64,000 nt of DNA from positions 1 to 64,000 of the forward strand of contig NZ_RHOH01000010.1 of assembly GCF_003946115.1 (NCBI RefSeq), read 5' to 3'. Both the position numbers and the translations under genes were made by a program. The notes under the pieces were generated by a model. That model was not told the origin of the DNA, did no database searches, and saw nothing but the letters and a program-made list of their open reading frames with translations. The stretch comes from Lacticaseibacillus daqingensis (GTDB lineage: Bacteria; Bacillota; Bacilli; Lactobacillales; Lactobacillaceae). Below, piece after piece: positions 46,588 to 57,064 of the stretch (within the stretch, counting starts at the first letter, position 1; each line of letters begins with the position of its first letter).

Positions 46588-46956
46588 TTACAGAACTTCG
46601 GGCGCTAAGGAAACGATCTTCATGAAATCGCCGTCACGCAGTTCACGTGCGACTGGTCCAAAGATACGAGTCCCCTTTGGGCTCTTGTCGGCGTTGATGA
46701 TGACAGCCGCGTTCTCATCGAACTTGATGTAGGAACCGTCTGCACGATGCGCACCAGACTTGGTACGAACGATAACGGCCTTCACAACATCAGCCTTCTT
46801 GACAACGCCACCTGGTGTAGCTTGTTTTACAGTTGCCACGACGATGTCACCGATGTTACCAGTCTTGCGGTAGGAACCGCCAAGCACTTTAATCACCAGT
46901 AATTCGCGGGCGCCAGAGTTGTCCGCCACTTTAAGACGACTTTCTTGTTGAATCAC
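46588..46956 (-). CDS. rplN: 50S ribosomal protein L14
   Basis: Large-subunit protein L14 (122 residues) at the subunit interface. It begins [20 protein letters not shown] and contains [20 protein letters not shown]. Length is exactly the bacterial norm, and order is standard between rpsQ and rplX. Confidence 0.98.
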   Translation of the reverse strand: MIQQESRLKVADNSGARELLVIKVLGGSYRKTGNIGDIVVATVKQATPGGVVKKADVVKAVIVRTKSGAHRADGSYIKFDENAAVIINADKSPKGTRIFGPVARELRDGDFMKIVSLAPEVL

Positions 46957-46987
46957 GGATGGGTCCTCCTTTCGTCACGATATCGAT

Positions 46988-47251
46988 TTAGATACGAACT
47001 GCCTTTTCGACAACGTTCAATAAACGGAAACGCTTGTTGCGAGACATCGGACGAGTTTCCATGATGCGGACAAGATCGCCGGTCTGTGCGGTGTTTTCCT
47101 CATCGTGTGCGTAGTACTTCTTGGAGTACTTAACGCGCTTGCCATATACCGGGTGGGTCTTGTAAGTGTTGACTTCGACGGTAATGGTCTTGTCCATTTT
47201 GTCTGAAACGACGCGGCCTTGATAAACTTTACGAGAATTACGTTCTTCCAA
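46988..47251 (-). CDS. rpsQ: 30S ribosomal protein S17
   Basis: A small OB-fold 16S rRNA binder (87 residues), recognised by [20 protein letters not shown] and [20 protein letters not shown]. It lies 20 bases after rpmC. Confidence 0.98.
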   Translation of the reverse strand: MEERNSRKVYQGRVVSDKMDKTITVEVNTYKTHPVYGKRVKYSKKYYAHDEENTAQTGDLVRIMETRPMSRNKRFRLLNVVEKAVRI

Positions 47252-47271
47252 GGTGATTGTCTCCTTTCCGA

Positions 47272-47466
47272 TTATTTGTTGAGTTCTTGCTGCCGAAGGA
47301 CCGTCTTGATCCGCGCAATATTCTTCCGAACTTGCTTCAAGCGAGCGGTGTTTTCCAACTGGCCAGTAGCTTGTTGGAAGCGCAGGTTGAAGAGCTCTTC
47401 CTTGTATTGCTTTTCTTTGTCGAGCATCTCAGCAGTGGTCAATGCAGTGATTTCTTTAGCCTTCAT
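47272..47466 (-). CDS. rpmC: 50S ribosomal protein L29
   Basis: A 64-residue coiled helical protein near the exit tunnel, with [20 protein letters not shown] as its family block. ATG 47466 is the start, with AGGTGG upstream; a GTG at 47478 is inside that region. The start overlaps the end of rplP by 11 bases. Confidence 0.96.
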   Translation of the reverse strand: MKAKEITALTTAEMLDKEKQYKEELFNLRFQQATGQLENTARLKQVRKNIARIKTVLRQQELNK

Positions 47467-47890
47467 TAGATTCGCCACCTACTTCCTCGCGTTTCACGAT
47501 CTTTGTGCGAACAGGGAGTTTGTTCGATGCCAGGCGAAGGGCTTCTTTCGCAACTTCTTCAGAGACGCCGGCAATTTCGAACATGATCTTTTCGCGCTTA
47601 ACAACAGCGACCGAGCCGGATGGCGCACCCTTACCATTACCCATCCGGACCCCAACGCCCTTAGATGTGTAAGACTTTTGAGGGAAAATGCGAATCCAGA
47701 CTTTCCCGCCACGCTTCATGTAACGGGTCATCGCAATACGGGCAGCTTCGATCTGACGGTTAGAGATCCAGTGAGATTCCAACGCCTGCAGACCGTATTC
47801 ACCGAAGTTAACTTCCTTGCCACCCTTAGCGGCACCACGCATCTTGCCACGGAATTCGCGGCGGTGCTTAACACGCTTAGGTACTAACAT
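47456..47890 (-). CDS. rplP: 50S ribosomal protein L16
   Basis: Large-subunit protein L16 (144 residues), which helps place A-site tRNA. It begins [20 protein letters not shown] and contains [20 protein letters not shown]. It lies three bases after rpsC and overlaps rpmC by 11 bases. Confidence 0.98.
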   Translation of the reverse strand: MLVPKRVKHRREFRGKMRGAAKGGKEVNFGEYGLQALESHWISNRQIEAARIAMTRYMKRGGKVWIRIFPQKSYTSKGVGVRMGNGKGAPSGSVAVVKREKIMFEIAGVSEEVAKEALRLASNKLPVRTKIVKREEVGGESNEG

Positions 47891-47893
47891 CGA

Positions 47894-48556
47894 TTATTTC
47901 CCTCCTTTCGCTTGGGGACGGTTTGGCTTGTCCGGGAGAATTTCGCCCCGGTTGATCCAAGTCTTGATCCCGATCTGACCGTAGGTGGTCGTTGCTTCTT
48001 CCCATGCGTAGTCGATATCGGCACGCAGGGTGTGCAAAGGAACGGTCCCTTCGGTATAGTGCTCACGACGCGCAATGTCGGCACCGTTCAAACGGCCAGC
48101 GGCTTGGGTCTTGATCCCCTTAGCACCGGCACGCATGGTGCGTTGCATTGCTTGCTTCATCGCACGGCGGAACGCAACACGCTGTTCGAGCTGAGCTGCG
48201 ATGTTTTCGCCGACGAGCTTTGCATCAAGATCAGGCTTCTTGATCTCGACGATGTTGATGTGAACCTTGCGGCCCGTCAGGTCGTTGAGCTCTTTGCGGA
48301 GCGCTTCAACTTGGGCGCCACCCTTACCAATGACCATCCCTGGCTTGGCGGTGTGGATGGAAATGTTCACACGGTTAGCAGCACGTTCGATTTCGATAAC
48401 GGAAACGGACGCTTCTGCCAGCTTTTCGTTGATGAATTTCCGGATTTTGATATCTTCGTGAAGGTAGTTCGCAAAGTCTTTGTCTGCGTACCACTTGGAT
48501 TCCCAGTCACGAATGACACCGACACGGAAACCTTTTGGATTGATTTTCTGACCCAC
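47894..48556 (-). CDS. rpsC: 30S ribosomal protein S3
   Basis: A 220-residue protein at the mRNA entry site with helicase-related function. The KH domain shows [20 protein letters not shown], and the C-terminal domain shows [20 protein letters not shown]. It lies between rplV and rplP in standard order. Confidence 0.98.
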   Translation of the reverse strand: MGQKINPKGFRVGVIRDWESKWYADKDFANYLHEDIKIRKFINEKLAEASVSVIEIERAANRVNISIHTAKPGMVIGKGGAQVEALRKELNDLTGRKVHINIVEIKKPDLDAKLVGENIAAQLEQRVAFRRAMKQAMQRTMRAGAKGIKTQAAGRLNGADIARREHYTEGTVPLHTLRADIDYAWEEATTTYGQIGIKTWINRGEILPDKPNRPQAKGGK

Positions 48557-48569
48557 GCGTTATCCCTCC

Positions 48570-48923
48570 TTATGCTTCTTTTTCGGCAACAACCACGGTG
48601 ATGTGGCTGGTGCGCTTGTTGATCGGTGATGCAGAACCCTTGGCGCGCGGACGGAACCGCTTCAAGGTTGGGCCTTCGTTAACGTAGGCTTCCTTGACGT
48701 AAAGGTTTTGGGCATCTAAGTCAAAGTTATGTTCTGCGTTTGCAATGGCAGACTTCAGAACTTTAGCGATAATTGGAGAACCCGCGCGTGGCGTGAAGTC
48801 CAAGATTGCCAATGCTTCAGCAACATCGCGGTCACGGATCAGGTCGATTACCAAACGCGCTTTGCGAGCAGCAATCCGAACTGTCTTGGCCGTTGCGGTT
48901 GCAGACGTAATTTGTTCAGCCAT
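48570..48923 (-). CDS. rplV: 50S ribosomal protein L22
   Basis: A 117-residue protein lining the exit tunnel. Recognised by [20 protein letters not shown] and the C-terminal [20 protein letters not shown], which covers the loop where macrolide-resistance changes occur; no insertion is visible. It lies between rpsS and rpsC. Confidence 0.98.
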   Translation of the reverse strand: MAEQITSATATAKTVRIAARKARLVIDLIRDRDVAEALAILDFTPRAGSPIIAKVLKSAIANAEHNFDLDAQNLYVKEAYVNEGPTLKRFRPRAKGSASPINKRTSHITVVVAEKEA

Positions 48924-48940
48924 GAATCATGTGCTCCTTT

Positions 48941-49222
48941 CTAGCGTCCTTTGGTCTTCTTGTCGTCCTTGATGTGACCACGGAAGGTGCGAGTTGGGAC
49001 GAATTCGCCCAGCTTGTGCCCTACCATGTCTTCGGAAACATAAACTGGGACGTGCTTGCGACCATCGTAAACGGCGATGGTGTAGCCGATGAAACTAGGG
49101 AAAATGGTTGAGCGACGAGACCAGGTCTTGATGACCGTCTTCTTATCGCTATCTGCCTGCGCTTCGATCTTCTTCATCAGATGAGCGTCGGCGAAAGGTC
49201 CTTTTTTAAGACTGCGACCCAT
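48941..49222 (-). CDS. rpsS: 30S ribosomal protein S19
   Basis: A 93-residue 30S head protein, beginning [20 protein letters not shown] and with [20 protein letters not shown] near the C-terminus. It is in standard order between rplB and rplV. Confidence 0.98.
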   Translation of the reverse strand: MGRSLKKGPFADAHLMKKIEAQADSDKKTVIKTWSRRSTIFPSFIGYTIAVYDGRKHVPVYVSEDMVGHKLGEFVPTRTFRGHIKDDKKTKGR

Positions 49223-49261
49223 GGTGTGACCTCCTTTATTCGATGTAATTCAATGAATGGA

Positions 49262-50101
49262 TTACTTGTTCTTCCGGTGACGAACGATGAACTTCTCGGA
49301 CTTGGCCTTGTGGCTCCGGGTCTTCTTGCCGAGGGTCTTCTTGCCCCATGGAGAAAGTGGAGATGGACGGCCGATAGGTGCCTTACCTTCACCACCACCA
49401 TGCGGGTGATCGTTAGGGTTCATGACAGACCCACGAACGGTCGGACGGAAGCCCAACCAGCGCTTGCGGCCGGCCTTACCGATGCTGATCAGTTCGTGCT
49501 GTTCGTTGCCGACAGCGCCGATGGTCGCACGGTTGACCGCCAGGATCATGCGCACTTCGCCGGATGCGAGACGAACCGTGACGTACTTGCCGTCATCGTT
49601 CTTACCCAGAAGCTGAGCGGAGGCACCAGCGGAACGGGCGATTTGGCCGCCCTTGCCAGGCTTGAGCTCGATGTTGTGGATGGTCGTCCCATCAGGGATG
49701 TTCTTCAGTGGCATTGCGTTGCCGACTTTGATGTCGACCGCTTCGCCGGAGACGATCTTGTCGCCCACGTTCAGGCCCTTAGGTGCCAGAATGTAGGTCT
49801 TGACCCCGTCTTCATAGTGAAGCAATGCGATGTTTGCGGTCCGGTTTGGATCGTATTCGATTGCCTTAACCGTTGCGACGACGCCGTCTTTTTGACGCTT
49901 GAAGTCGATCGTCCGGTAGAATTGCTTGTGGCCGCCGCCACGGTGACGGACCGTGATGTGGCCATGCGCGTTACGGCCTGCGGTGTGGCTCTGGCTTTCA
50001 AGCAACGTCTTTTCAGGACGCGTCTTGGTGATTTCTGCGAAATCGGAGCCAGACATGTTACGCCGACCGTTGGTGGTTGGTTTGTACTTAATAATCCCCA
50101 C
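49262..50101 (-). CDS. rplB: 50S ribosomal protein L2
   Basis: A 279-residue protein near the peptidyl transferase centre. The C-terminal block [20 protein letters not shown] contains the conserved His implicated in ribosome function, and [18 protein letters not shown] marks the N-terminal half. It lies between rplW and rpsS. Confidence 0.98.
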   Translation of the reverse strand: MGIIKYKPTTNGRRNMSGSDFAEITKTRPEKTLLESQSHTAGRNAHGHITVRHRGGGHKQFYRTIDFKRQKDGVVATVKAIEYDPNRTANIALLHYEDGVKTYILAPKGLNVGDKIVSGEAVDIKVGNAMPLKNIPDGTTIHNIELKPGKGGQIARSAGASAQLLGKNDDGKYVTVRLASGEVRMILAVNRATIGAVGNEQHELISIGKAGRKRWLGFRPTVRGSVMNPNDHPHGGGEGKAPIGRPSPLSPWGKKTLGKKTRSHKAKSEKFIVRHRKNK

Positions 50102-50131
50102 GCTTGTTCCCTCCTATACTTATTATTGAAA

Positions 50132-50416
50132 CTAGTCTTCGAAGATCTTGATGTCTTTGGAATCGGCAGTCAAGGTAACGATCGCCTTACGACGCTTGCG
50201 GGTGTAACCCACGAAGTTACCTTGGCGCTTCTTTTTGCCGCGAACGTTGGCAATGTTGACGCTGGCCACTTTGACGTCGAAGATTTCTTCAACGGCGCGG
50301 CGAACAGCGGTCTTTTCCACGTGGAGGGCAACTTCGAAGGTGTACTTCTTGTCGTCCATCGCTGCCATGGATTGCTCGGTCACGATCGGGCGTAAAATGA
50401 TGTCGCGTGCTTCCAT
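50132..50416 (-). CDS. rplW: 50S ribosomal protein L23
   Basis: A 94-residue protein at the exit tunnel that docks trigger factor and SRP. It begins [20 protein letters not shown] and has the basic loop [20 protein letters not shown]. Its ATG overlaps the rplD stop by one base. Confidence 0.97.
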   Translation of the reverse strand: MEARDIILRPIVTEQSMAAMDDKKYTFEVALHVEKTAVRRAVEEIFDVKVASVNIANVRGKKKRQGNFVGYTRKRRKAIVTLTADSKDIKIFED

Positions 50417-51039
50417 TATGCAAGCACCTCCTCAATCTTTTGGAGCGCAGATTGGGTCACGATCAGCTTGCTGTAGTTCACAACATCCAATACGTTAACA
50501 CCGTCTGCTGGGATGACCTTGACGTTCGGTAAGTTGCGCGCAGCCAGGGCTGCGTTGTCATTACCGGCTTCAAGAACGACCAGCGCTTTTTCGTTTACCT
50601 TCAAGGCGGAAAGCGCAGCTGCGAAGTCCTTGGTCTTTGGTGCGTCGAAGCTCAGGCCGTCAACGACAACCAGTTCAGCGTCCGTGACCTTTTGGGACAG
50701 AACAGACTTGATTGCCAGGCGGTAAGCCTTCTTGTTGATGCGGTATGCGTAGGAACGTGGGTGTGGCCCGAAGACGATCCCACCGCCACGCCATTGTGGG
50801 CTCCGGATGGAACCCTGACGTGCGCGGCCAGTCCCCTTCTGGCGCCATGGCTTGCGGCCACCGCCGGAAACTTCGTGGCGGTTCTTGACCTTAGATGTAC
50901 CTTGACGAAGGGAAGCGCGTTGCATCAGAACTGCGTCAAAGATCACATTTTCGTTTGGTTCGATCGCCCAGATCGCGTCGTTGAGTTCAACGGAGCCGTT
51001 TTCTGAACCATCTTGCTTGTATAAAGTAACGTTTGCCAT
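50416..51039 (-). CDS. rplD: 50S ribosomal protein L4
   Basis: A 207-residue large-subunit protein whose extended loop lines the exit tunnel; the loop is seen as [20 protein letters not shown]. No loop deletion of the macrolide-resistant type is visible. It lies 23 bases after rplC. In some bacteria L4 attenuates the S10 operon. Confidence 0.98.
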   Translation of the reverse strand: MANVTLYKQDGSENGSVELNDAIWAIEPNENVIFDAVLMQRASLRQGTSKVKNRHEVSGGGRKPWRQKGTGRARQGSIRSPQWRGGGIVFGPHPRSYAYRINKKAYRLAIKSVLSQKVTDAELVVVDGLSFDAPKTKDFAAALSALKVNEKALVVLEAGNDNAALAARNLPNVKVIPADGVNVLDVVNYSKLIVTQSALQKIEEVLA

Positions 51040-51062
51040 TAGTTAATGTCCTCCCTTCTGAA

Positions 51063-51698
51063 TTACTTGTTTGCTGCTTTAACAGCGGAGCGGATCGTCA
51101 CGAACGACTTGTTGGCCCCTGGAACGTTACCCTTGATAAGGATGACGTTGTGTTCCAGGTCAGTCGAGATAACGGTCAGGTTTTGCATGGTCCGGGTGTT
51201 GTTACCCATCCGACCAGGCAGCTTCTTGCCCTTGAACACCTTGTTGATGATGGCGCCAAGAGAACCTGGGCGACGGTGGTAACGCGAACCGTGGGCCATA
51301 GGACCGCGGGATTGGCCATCCTTCTTGATGTTACCTTGGTAACCGTGGCCTTTGGAAGTACCGGTGACATCCACGATGTCGCCAGCGGCAAATTCTTCAG
51401 CGTTGATTTCTTTGCCGACTTCGTATTCGCTAAGCGCTACATCACGGATTTCCTTAATGAAGCGCTTAGGGGTCGTGTCCGCCTTCTTGGCGTGACCGAC
51501 GCTTGGCTTGTTGCTAAGTACTTCGCGCTTGTCGCCGAAGCCCAGCTGAACTGCTTCGTAACCGTCAGATTCAACAGTCTTAACTTGCAGGACAACGTTA
51601 GGCGTTACGTCGATCACGGTAACGGGAACAAGTTCGCCGTTGTCGGTGAAGACTTGCGTCATGCCAATTTTCTTACCTAAGATTCCTTTACGTGTCAT
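51063..51698 (-). CDS. rplC: 50S ribosomal protein L3
   Basis: A 211-residue assembly-initiating protein near the catalytic centre. It begins [20 protein letters not shown] and contains [20 protein letters not shown], the loop that approaches the active site. It follows rpsJ by 23 bases. Confidence 0.98.
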   Translation of the reverse strand: MTRKGILGKKIGMTQVFTDNGELVPVTVIDVTPNVVLQVKTVESDGYEAVQLGFGDKREVLSNKPSVGHAKKADTTPKRFIKEIRDVALSEYEVGKEINAEEFAAGDIVDVTGTSKGHGYQGNIKKDGQSRGPMAHGSRYHRRPGSLGAIINKVFKGKKLPGRMGNNTRTMQNLTVISTDLEHNVILIKGNVPGANKSFVTIRSAVKAANK

Positions 51699-51721
51699 GG
51701 GTACACCTCCAATACTATGAA

Positions 51722-52030
51722 TTATAATTTGATTTCAATGTCAACGCCGCTTGGCAGATCGAGCTTCATCAGCGCGTCAACAGTCTTTGGCGTCGGGTTA
51801 ACGATGTCGATGAGACGCTTGTGCGTCCGCATTTCGAACTGTTCCCGAGAATCCTTGTACTTATGCGGGGAACGAAGCACCGTGTAAAGTGTGCGTTCCG
51901 TTGGCAGAGGGATCGGACCAGAGATAGCAGCACCTGTGCGCTTAGCCGTCTCAACGATCTTGTCTGCGGATTGATCTAGGATGCGGTGTTCGTAAGCCTT
52001 CAACCGGATCCGAATCTTTTGTTTTGCCAT
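51722..52030 (-). CDS. rpsJ: 30S ribosomal protein S10
   Basis: A 102-residue 30S protein, also known as the antitermination factor NusE. It begins [20 protein letters not shown] and has [21 protein letters not shown] frame opens upstream to 52102, but ATG 52030 with GAAGGAGGTC is the start. It is the first gene of the superoperon, preceded by a promoter and a folded leader. Confidence 0.97.
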   Translation of the reverse strand: MAKQKIRIRLKAYEHRILDQSADKIVETAKRTGAAISGPIPLPTERTLYTVLRSPHKYKDSREQFEMRTHKRLIDIVNPTPKTVDALMKLDLPSGVDIEIKL

Positions 52031-52082
52031 TGTGTGACCTCCTTCGTCTATTATCATTAGTAGACTAGCTCCGTGAAAATTT

Positions 52083-52107
52083 CCGCCACGCCGCCGTGGC
52101 AAAGCGG
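52083..52107 (-). promoter_or_regulatory. Hairpin in the S10 leader
   Basis: GCCACG (52085-52090) and CGTGGC (52095-52100) form a GC-rich hairpin, and CCGC/GCGG can extend an alternative stem. On the minus strand GGAAATTTTC follows, about 55 bases before rpsJ. It may act as an attenuator in the roughly 170-base leader. Confidence 0.35.
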
Positions 52108-52202
52108 CCGGGCGTGTCGCAACCTCTCACATCCACGCTACCGTGGCCCAACACGAGCCAGAAGTGCATAGTAACCCACTCGGATTACACAGCACTCTTG
52201 AT

Positions 52203-52231
52203 AGTATATAAAATCACGGGGGAAAAGGCAA
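52203..52231 (-). promoter_or_regulatory. Promoter of the S10-spc-alpha superoperon
   Basis: On the minus strand TTGCCT (52226-52231) and TATACT (52203-52208) are exactly 17 bases apart. The -10 is followed by ATCAA, as at the rpsL promoter. The predicted leader is about 170 bases long. Confidence 0.75.
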
Positions 52232-52346
52232 GCTTTTGCGATTAATTTTCAAAACTTTCTCCCCCAGTTAAAAGCCGCGCCACCGGCTTTTGTGTGACCT
52301 TTCACGACCACCCGACCGGGCGTTTTCATACCACGCCGCAAGTGTC

Positions 52347-52375
52347 TTGACACGTTATCCTAAACTGGTTAGAGT
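52347..52375 (+). promoter_or_regulatory. Promoter of the isochorismatase-family gene
   Basis: TTGACA (52347-52352) and TAGAGT (52370-52375), 17 bases apart, lie 19 bases before the ATG at 52395, leaving a short leader with just the ribosome binding site TAGGAGGTG. Confidence 0.75.
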
Positions 52376-52394
52376 ACCCCTAGGAGGTGCTTTT

Positions 52395-52943
52395 ATGACA
52401 AAAGCCTTACTGATCATCGATTACACCAATGACTTCGTGGCCCCAACCGGTGCCCTGACGGCCGGCGCGCCGGCACAGGCCATCAGCGCGCGCATCACCC
52501 AGCTGGCGGCGCAGTTTTACGCGGCCGGTGACTTCGTGTTCCTGCCAACTGACGTGCACACCCCAGGCGACCCGTTCCACCCTGAGACCAAGCTGTTCCC
52601 GCCGCATAACGTGCGCGGCAGCTGGGGCCGGGCCCTTTACGGCGAGCTGGCCGACTGGTACACCGCCCACGCCGATGAGGCCAACGTGACACTGTTTGAC
52701 AAGACGCGCTACTCAAGTTTTGCCGGCACCCCACTGGACCTGTGGCTGCGCGAGCGCGGCGTGGATGACTTGCACCTCGTTGGCGTCTGCACGGACATCT
52801 GCGTCCTGCACACGGCGGTGGATGCGTACAACCTGAACTATCCGCTGACGATCCACCAAGACGCCGTGGCCACGTTCAAGCCAGGCGGTCAGGAATGGGC
52901 GCTAGATCACTTCAAAACCGTGCTCAACGCGACCATTGTCTGA
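52395..52943 (+). CDS. Cysteine hydrolase, isochorismatase/nicotinamidase family
   Basis: A 182-residue cysteine hydrolase. The catalytic triad is visible as Asp9 in LLIIDYTNDF, Lys in TLFDKTRYSSFAGT and Cys in LVGVCTDICVLHTAVDAYNL. The LPTDVHTPGDPFHPE stretch resembles nicotinamidases, so conversion of nicotinamide to nicotinate in NAD salvage is likely, but related amidases share these motifs. I chose ATG 52395 because it has a perfect ribosome binding site; the longer frame from 52290 runs through the promoter. It is divergent from rpsJ and has its own promoter. Confidence 0.87.
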   Translation: MTKALLIIDYTNDFVAPTGALTAGAPAQAISARITQLAAQFYAAGDFVFLPTDVHTPGDPFHPETKLFPPHNVRGSWGRALYGELADWYTAHADEANVTLFDKTRYSSFAGTPLDLWLRERGVDDLHLVGVCTDICVLHTAVDAYNLNYPLTIHQDAVATFKPGGQEWALDHFKTVLNATIV

Positions 52944-52988
52944 CGCGGCGATCTCAGAAGCGTCCTCAGTTCAGTCGCCCTTACCCAT

Positions 52989-53035
52989 AATGGCGGTTCC
53001 ACGCGATGGCAGCCTCATCGCGCGGAACCGCCATT
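52989..53035. repeat. Strong inverted repeat behind the hydrolase gene
   Basis: AATGGCGGTTCC (52989-53000) and GGAACCGCCATT (53024-53035) are perfect complements, and CGCGATG (53002-53008) pairs with CATCGCG (53016-53022) inside. The stem is about 19 pairs but lacks a T-run on either strand. It may still end transcription, or be a repeat unit. Confidence 0.6.
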
Positions 53036-53144
53036 GTGCGTTCAGCTTCAGCCCACCGCACCTTGACGCCTGGTCGGCTATGTTTTGAGCCAACTCTGTG
53101 CTATTCTGGGCGCAACCCAAATTTAACCGAAAGCCCTGACGCCC

Positions 53145-53627
53145 ATGCACCTTCATCTGATCACGGCGGCCGATGATGCCGCCATCGCCGCCATCATCCG
53201 TGCCTGTCTGGCCGACGCTGGCCTCGACCGGCCCGGCACCGCCTATTTTGATCCCGAACTTGACCACCTGAGCCGCTACTATCAGGCGGCGGCCGACCGC
53301 GACTACTACATCGCTACGCACCGGGGCACCGTCATCGGCGGCTGCGGCTTTGCCGAGTACGATCGCGCGGCTGGGATCGCGGAGTTACAGAAGCTCTACC
53401 TACTGCCCGCGGCGCGCGGTCATCACTACGGGCACCAGCTTCTCACGCGAGTCGAAACCGCCGCCGCAGCGGCCGGTTGGCAACAGCTGTACCTGGAGAC
53501 CCACACCGCGCTGGCCGTGGCCATTCAGCTTTACGCACACGCCGGCTACACCCGGCTCCCGGGGCCGCTTCACGCCGGTCCGCACACCAGTATGGATCAC
53601 TTTTACCTGAAGCCACTCGCCCCTTGA
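53145..53627 (+). CDS. GNAT-family N-acetyltransferase
   Basis: A 160-residue acetyl-CoA-dependent acetyltransferase. The acetyl-CoA loop is seen as LYLLPAARGHHYGHQLLTRV (about 86-105, the R-G-x-x-x-G motif), preceded by IAELQKL and followed by LYLETHTALAVAIQLYAHAG. The YLKPLAP end and the central motif resemble YtmI/PhnO-like acetyltransferases of amino acids or small amines, but the substrate cannot be told. No clear ribosome binding site is seen before ATG 53145. It is convergent with fusA. Confidence 0.85.
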   Translation: MHLHLITAADDAAIAAIIRACLADAGLDRPGTAYFDPELDHLSRYYQAAADRDYYIATHRGTVIGGCGFAEYDRAAGIAELQKLYLLPAARGHHYGHQLLTRVETAAAAAGWQQLYLETHTALAVAIQLYAHAGYTRLPGPLHAGPHTSMDHFYLKPLAP

Positions 53628-53655
53628 CCGCCGCCAGTCATCGCCCAATTCGCAC

Positions 53656-53690
53656 CAAAAAAGCCTTCCGCGGCCGCGGAAGGCTTTTAT
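53656..53690. terminator. Bidirectional terminator between the GNAT gene and fusA
   Basis: AAGCCTTCCGCGG (53661-53673) and CCGCGGAAGGCTT (53674-53686) form a perfect palindrome with T-runs on both strands. It serves fusA (18 bases after its stop) and the convergent acetyltransferase gene. Confidence 0.9.
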
Positions 53691-53707
53691 TGACCAAGCA
53701 AATCGGC

Positions 53708-55795
53708 TTACTTGCCGCCGTTTTTCTTGATGATTTCTTCTTGGATGGACTTCGGGGTTGCTTCGTAGTGGTCGAAGGTCATCGTGAAGGTCCCACGGCC
53801 CTGGGTCGCGGAACGCAAGGTAGTCGCGTAACCGAACATTTCGGCCAGTGGCACCATCGCGTTCACCACTTGGGCGTTCCCGCGGGCTTCCATGGCTTCA
53901 ACGCGACCACGACGCGCGGTCACTTGGCCCATGATGTCGCCGAGGTAGTCTTCAGGCGCAACCACTTCAACGTGCATGATCGGTTCAAGGATCACCGCAC
54001 CCGCTTTGGCAGCTGCCGCTTTCAAGGACATCGATGCCGCAACCTTGAACGCCGTTTCGTTAGAATCGACTTCGTGGTAAGACCCATCATAAAGCTTGGC
54101 CTTGACGTCGATCAGTGGGTAACCGGCAAGGACACCGTTAGCCATTGCGTCTTTCAAACCAGCTTCAACGGCTGGGATGTATTCACGCGGAACCACCCCA
54201 CCGACAATGGCATCTTCGAATTCGAAGCCAGCGCCTTCTTCGTTCGGGGTGAATTCAACCCAAACATCACCGTATTGCCCTTTACCACCAGACTGGCGAA
54301 CAAACTTACCTTGTGCGCTTGCGGTCTTGGTGAAGGTTTCACGGTAAGCCACTTGAGGTTCGCCGACCTTAGCTTCAACCTTGAACTCACGCTTCATCCG
54401 GTCAACCATGATGTCCAAGTGCAGTTCGCCCATCCCAGCGATCAGCGTTTCGCCGGTTTCTGGGTTGGTTTCAGCACGGAACGTCGGATCTTCTTCGGAG
54501 AGCTTCTGAAGCGCAACGTCCAGCTTATCGCGGTCTTCCTTCGAGTTTGGCTCGATGGAAACCTGGATAACCGGTTCTGGCACTTCGAGCGATTCGAGGA
54601 TCAGCGGGTGATCCACGCTGGTCAAGGAGTCCCCGGTCGTCGTGTTCTTCAGGCCGATCGCAGCCGCGATATCACCGGAGAAGACTTCTGGGATTTCCTG
54701 ACGGGTGTTACTGTGCATCTGCAACAGACGCCCAACACGTTCGCGGGTGTCCTTGGTTGCGTTCAGCACGTAAGAGCCCGCCTGCAGCGTGCCCGTGTAA
54801 ACACGGATGAAGGTCAGACGGCCCACGAATGGGTCGGTGGCGATCTTGAAGGCTAAAGCCGCGAAGTCTTTGTCATCGCCGGCGGTCAGCTCAACGGATT
54901 CACCGGTCTCAGGATCGGTGGCGTTGTATGGCTTAACGTCCAGTGGGGATGGCAGGTAGTCCACGACACCGTCAAGCATCATCTGAACCCCTTTGTTCTT
55001 GAAGGCGGAACCCGCAAAAACAGGGAAGAATTCAAGGGCCAGGGTCGCCTTACGGATGGCAGCCTTCAGCTCGTCGACGGAGATCTCTTCGCCTTCGAGG
55101 TACTTGTCCATGATGCCATCATCAACGTCGGCAACGGCTTCAACCAAAGCAGCGTGCGCTTCTTCGGCTTCTTCCTTGTATTCGTCAGGGATCTCAACAA
55201 CATCCCATTCGGAACCCAATTCGTCTTCGTCGTAAAGGTCGGCCTTCATTTCGAGCAGGTCGATGACCCCTTCGAAGTTGTCTTCAGCGCCGATCGGCAG
55301 CTGAACGGCGTGGGCGTTGGCGCCCAGACGGTCGTGCAGGGTCTGAACGGAGTACTTGAAGTCCGCCCCGATCTTGTCCATCTTGTTGACGAACACCAGC
55401 CGTGGCACGGAGTACGTCGTCGCCTGACGCCAAACGTTTTCGGTCTGCGGTTCAACGCCGGCCTGGGCATCAAGAACGGTCACGGCACCATCAAGGACAC
55501 GGAGGGAACGTTCAACTTCGATGGTGAAGTCCACGTGTCCTGGGGTGTCGATGATGTTGATCCGGTGGTCCTTCCAGAACGCGGTGGTCGCCGCACTGGT
55601 GATGGTGATCCCACGTTCTTGTTCCTGCTCCATCCAGTCCATCTGTGAAGCCCCTTCATGGGTTTCACCGATCTTGTGGATCTTACCGGTGTAGTAAAGA
55701 ATCCGTTCAGTCGTCGTGGTCTTACCAGCATCGATGTGGGCCATGATCCCGATGTTACGGGTCCGGTCTAACGGAAATTCACGCTTGTTGGCCAT
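53708..55795 (-). CDS. fusA: Elongation factor G
   Basis: The 695-residue GTPase that moves tRNAs and mRNA during elongation. The G1 loop is [16 protein letters not shown]2 [15 protein letters not shown]3 DTPGHVDF and G4 [10 protein letters not shown]; domains II-V follow ([18 protein letters not shown] is in domain III and [20 protein letters not shown] in V). Length is normal. It is third in the str operon, after rpsG, with no tuf gene behind it. Confidence 0.98.
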   Translation of the reverse strand: MANKREFPLDRTRNIGIMAHIDAGKTTTTERILYYTGKIHKIGETHEGASQMDWMEQEQERGITITSAATTAFWKDHRINIIDTPGHVDFTIEVERSLRVLDGAVTVLDAQAGVEPQTENVWRQATTYSVPRLVFVNKMDKIGADFKYSVQTLHDRLGANAHAVQLPIGAEDNFEGVIDLLEMKADLYDEDELGSEWDVVEIPDEYKEEAEEAHAALVEAVADVDDGIMDKYLEGEEISVDELKAAIRKATLALEFFPVFAGSAFKNKGVQMMLDGVVDYLPSPLDVKPYNATDPETGESVELTAGDDKDFAALAFKIATDPFVGRLTFIRVYTGTLQAGSYVLNATKDTRERVGRLLQMHSNTRQEIPEVFSGDIAAAIGLKNTTTGDSLTSVDHPLILESLEVPEPVIQVSIEPNSKEDRDKLDVALQKLSEEDPTFRAETNPETGETLIAGMGELHLDIMVDRMKREFKVEAKVGEPQVAYRETFTKTASAQGKFVRQSGGKGQYGDVWVEFTPNEEGAGFEFEDAIVGGVVPREYIPAVEAGLKDAMANGVLAGYPLIDVKAKLYDGSYHEVDSNETAFKVAASMSLKAAAAKAGAVILEPIMHVEVVAPEDYLGDIMGQVTARRGRVEAMEARGNAQVVNAMVPLAEMFGYATTLRSATQGRGTFTMTFDHYEATPKSIQEEIIKKNGGK

Positions 55796-55885
55796 GTGAA
55801 TGTATTGCTCCTCTCAATTTTTTCGGTTAGCGGATAAAAGAATTGGCTACTATATGCCAGCGTGCGGATATAATAGCCAAAACTC

Positions 55886-56356
55886 TTACCAACGATAGTG
55901 TGCGAACGCGCGGTTAGCGTCAGCCATCTTGTGCGTGTCTTCACGCTTCTTGACTGCGGCACCGGTGTTGTTTGCGGCGTCCATGATTTCGCGGGCAAGC
56001 CGGTCATCCATGGTGTGTTCACCGCGGGCACGAGAATATTGAACGATCCAGCGAAGGCCAAGCGTCGTGCGCCGGTCTGGGCGAACTTCGATTGGCACCT
56101 GGTAGTTGGACCCACCGATACGACGAGCCTTGACTTCCAGGACTGGCATAACGTTCTTCATGGCCTGTTCGAAAACATCCAAAGGTTCGTTGCCGGTTTC
56201 CTTCTTGATGATGTCAAACGCATCATAGAGAATGGTTTGGGCCTTGCCGAGCTTCCCGTCGATCATCAGGTGGTTGATCAAGCGAGTCACCAGCTTGGAG
56301 TTGTAAACTGGATCAGGTAAAACATCGCGCTTTGAAACATTGCCTTTACGTGGCAT
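55886..56356 (-). CDS. rpsG: 30S ribosomal protein S7
   Basis: A 156-residue protein that starts assembly of the 30S head. It begins [20 protein letters not shown] and contains [20 protein letters not shown] and the end RAFAHYRW. It lies between rpsL and fusA in the str operon; a 90-base gap precedes fusA. Confidence 0.98.
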   Translation of the reverse strand: MPRKGNVSKRDVLPDPVYNSKLVTRLINHLMIDGKLGKAQTILYDAFDIIKKETGNEPLDVFEQAMKNVMPVLEVKARRIGGSNYQVPIEVRPDRRTTLGLRWIVQYSRARGEHTMDDRLAREIMDAANNTGAAVKKREDTHKMADANRAFAHYRW

Positions 56357-56405
56357 GCTGTTGCCTCCTTATTGGGTTATTACCGCCATCGCGGCTGTGA
56401 TACGA

Positions 56406-56825
56406 TTACTTCTTAGCCTTAGGGCGCTTGGCACCGTACTTGGAACGGCTCTGCATCCGGCCGTCAACACCGGCGGTATCGAGCGCACCACGGATGATGT
56501 GGTAACGAACCCCTGGCAAGTCCTTCACACGGCCCCCACGGATCAGCACAACACTGTGTTCTTGCAGGTTGTGGCCGACACCTGGGATGTAAGCTGTCAC
56601 TTCGATCAGGTTAGACAGACGCACACGGGCATACTTCCGCAAAGCGGAGTTAGGCTTCTTCGGTGTCATCGTCCCCACACGAGTGGCAACCCCACGCTTC
56701 TGAGGAGCTGGGGTGTTGGTAAGAGATTTCTTCTTGCTGTTGTAACCGAAGTTCAGGGCTGGAGAGTCCGACTTCGTTACCTGAGATTTACGACCTTGAC
56801 GCACCAATTGGTTAATGGTAGGCAT
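56406..56825 (-). CDS. rpsL: 30S ribosomal protein S12
   Basis: A 139-residue decoding-centre protein. The two Lys positions where streptomycin-resistance changes occur are the wild-type Lys in [11 protein letters not shown] and [11 protein letters not shown]. It is first in the str operon, preceded by a promoter and a folded leader. Confidence 0.98.
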   Translation of the reverse strand: MPTINQLVRQGRKSQVTKSDSPALNFGYNSKKKSLTNTPAPQKRGVATRVGTMTPKKPNSALRKYARVRLSNLIEVTAYIPGVGHNLQEHSVVLIRGGRVKDLPGVRYHIIRGALDTAGVDGRMQSRSKYGAKRPKAKK

Positions 56826-56897
56826 TCTAAGGTTCCTCCTTCCTGATTATGGGTATCTTTTCAAGTCCACACATCCAGGCGGTTCATTTTTGAAAAT

Positions 56898-56947
56898 AAA
56901 AAAATGGCCAGCCGGGGCGCGGAGTGGCATTTCACCAGACCGCACCC
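56898..56947 (-). promoter_or_regulatory. Hairpin and T-run in the rpsL leader
   Basis: On the minus strand GGGTGCGG and CCGCGCCC (56940-56947 and 56915-56922) form an eight-pair stem, and a run of seven T (56898-56904) follows ten bases later, about 70 bases before rpsL. It looks like a weak attenuator, because the T-run is not directly against the stem. Confidence 0.4.
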
Positions 56948-56986
56948 GGGCGTAACCCGAATACACTGGAAAAAAGCACCTTTGAT

Positions 56987-57016
56987 AGTGTACTATCATC
57001 TGCCGAAGTGTGTCAA
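56987..57016 (-). promoter_or_regulatory. Promoter of the str operon
   Basis: On the minus strand TTGACA (57011-57016) and TACACT (56987-56992) are 18 bases apart. The -10 lies inside the near-palindrome GATAGTGTACTATC (56984-56997) and is followed by ATCAA, as at the S10 promoter. Confidence 0.75.
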
Positions 57017-57064
57017 GGGGGAACGACCCGGTTGTTTGGCAAAATATAGGGTGGAGGTGATGCT

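Noticed and set aside
49181-50395. A 404-codon plus-strand frame opposite rplB and its neighbours
   Set aside because: It spans three ribosomal genes antisense and has no motif; it is a codon-bias shadow.
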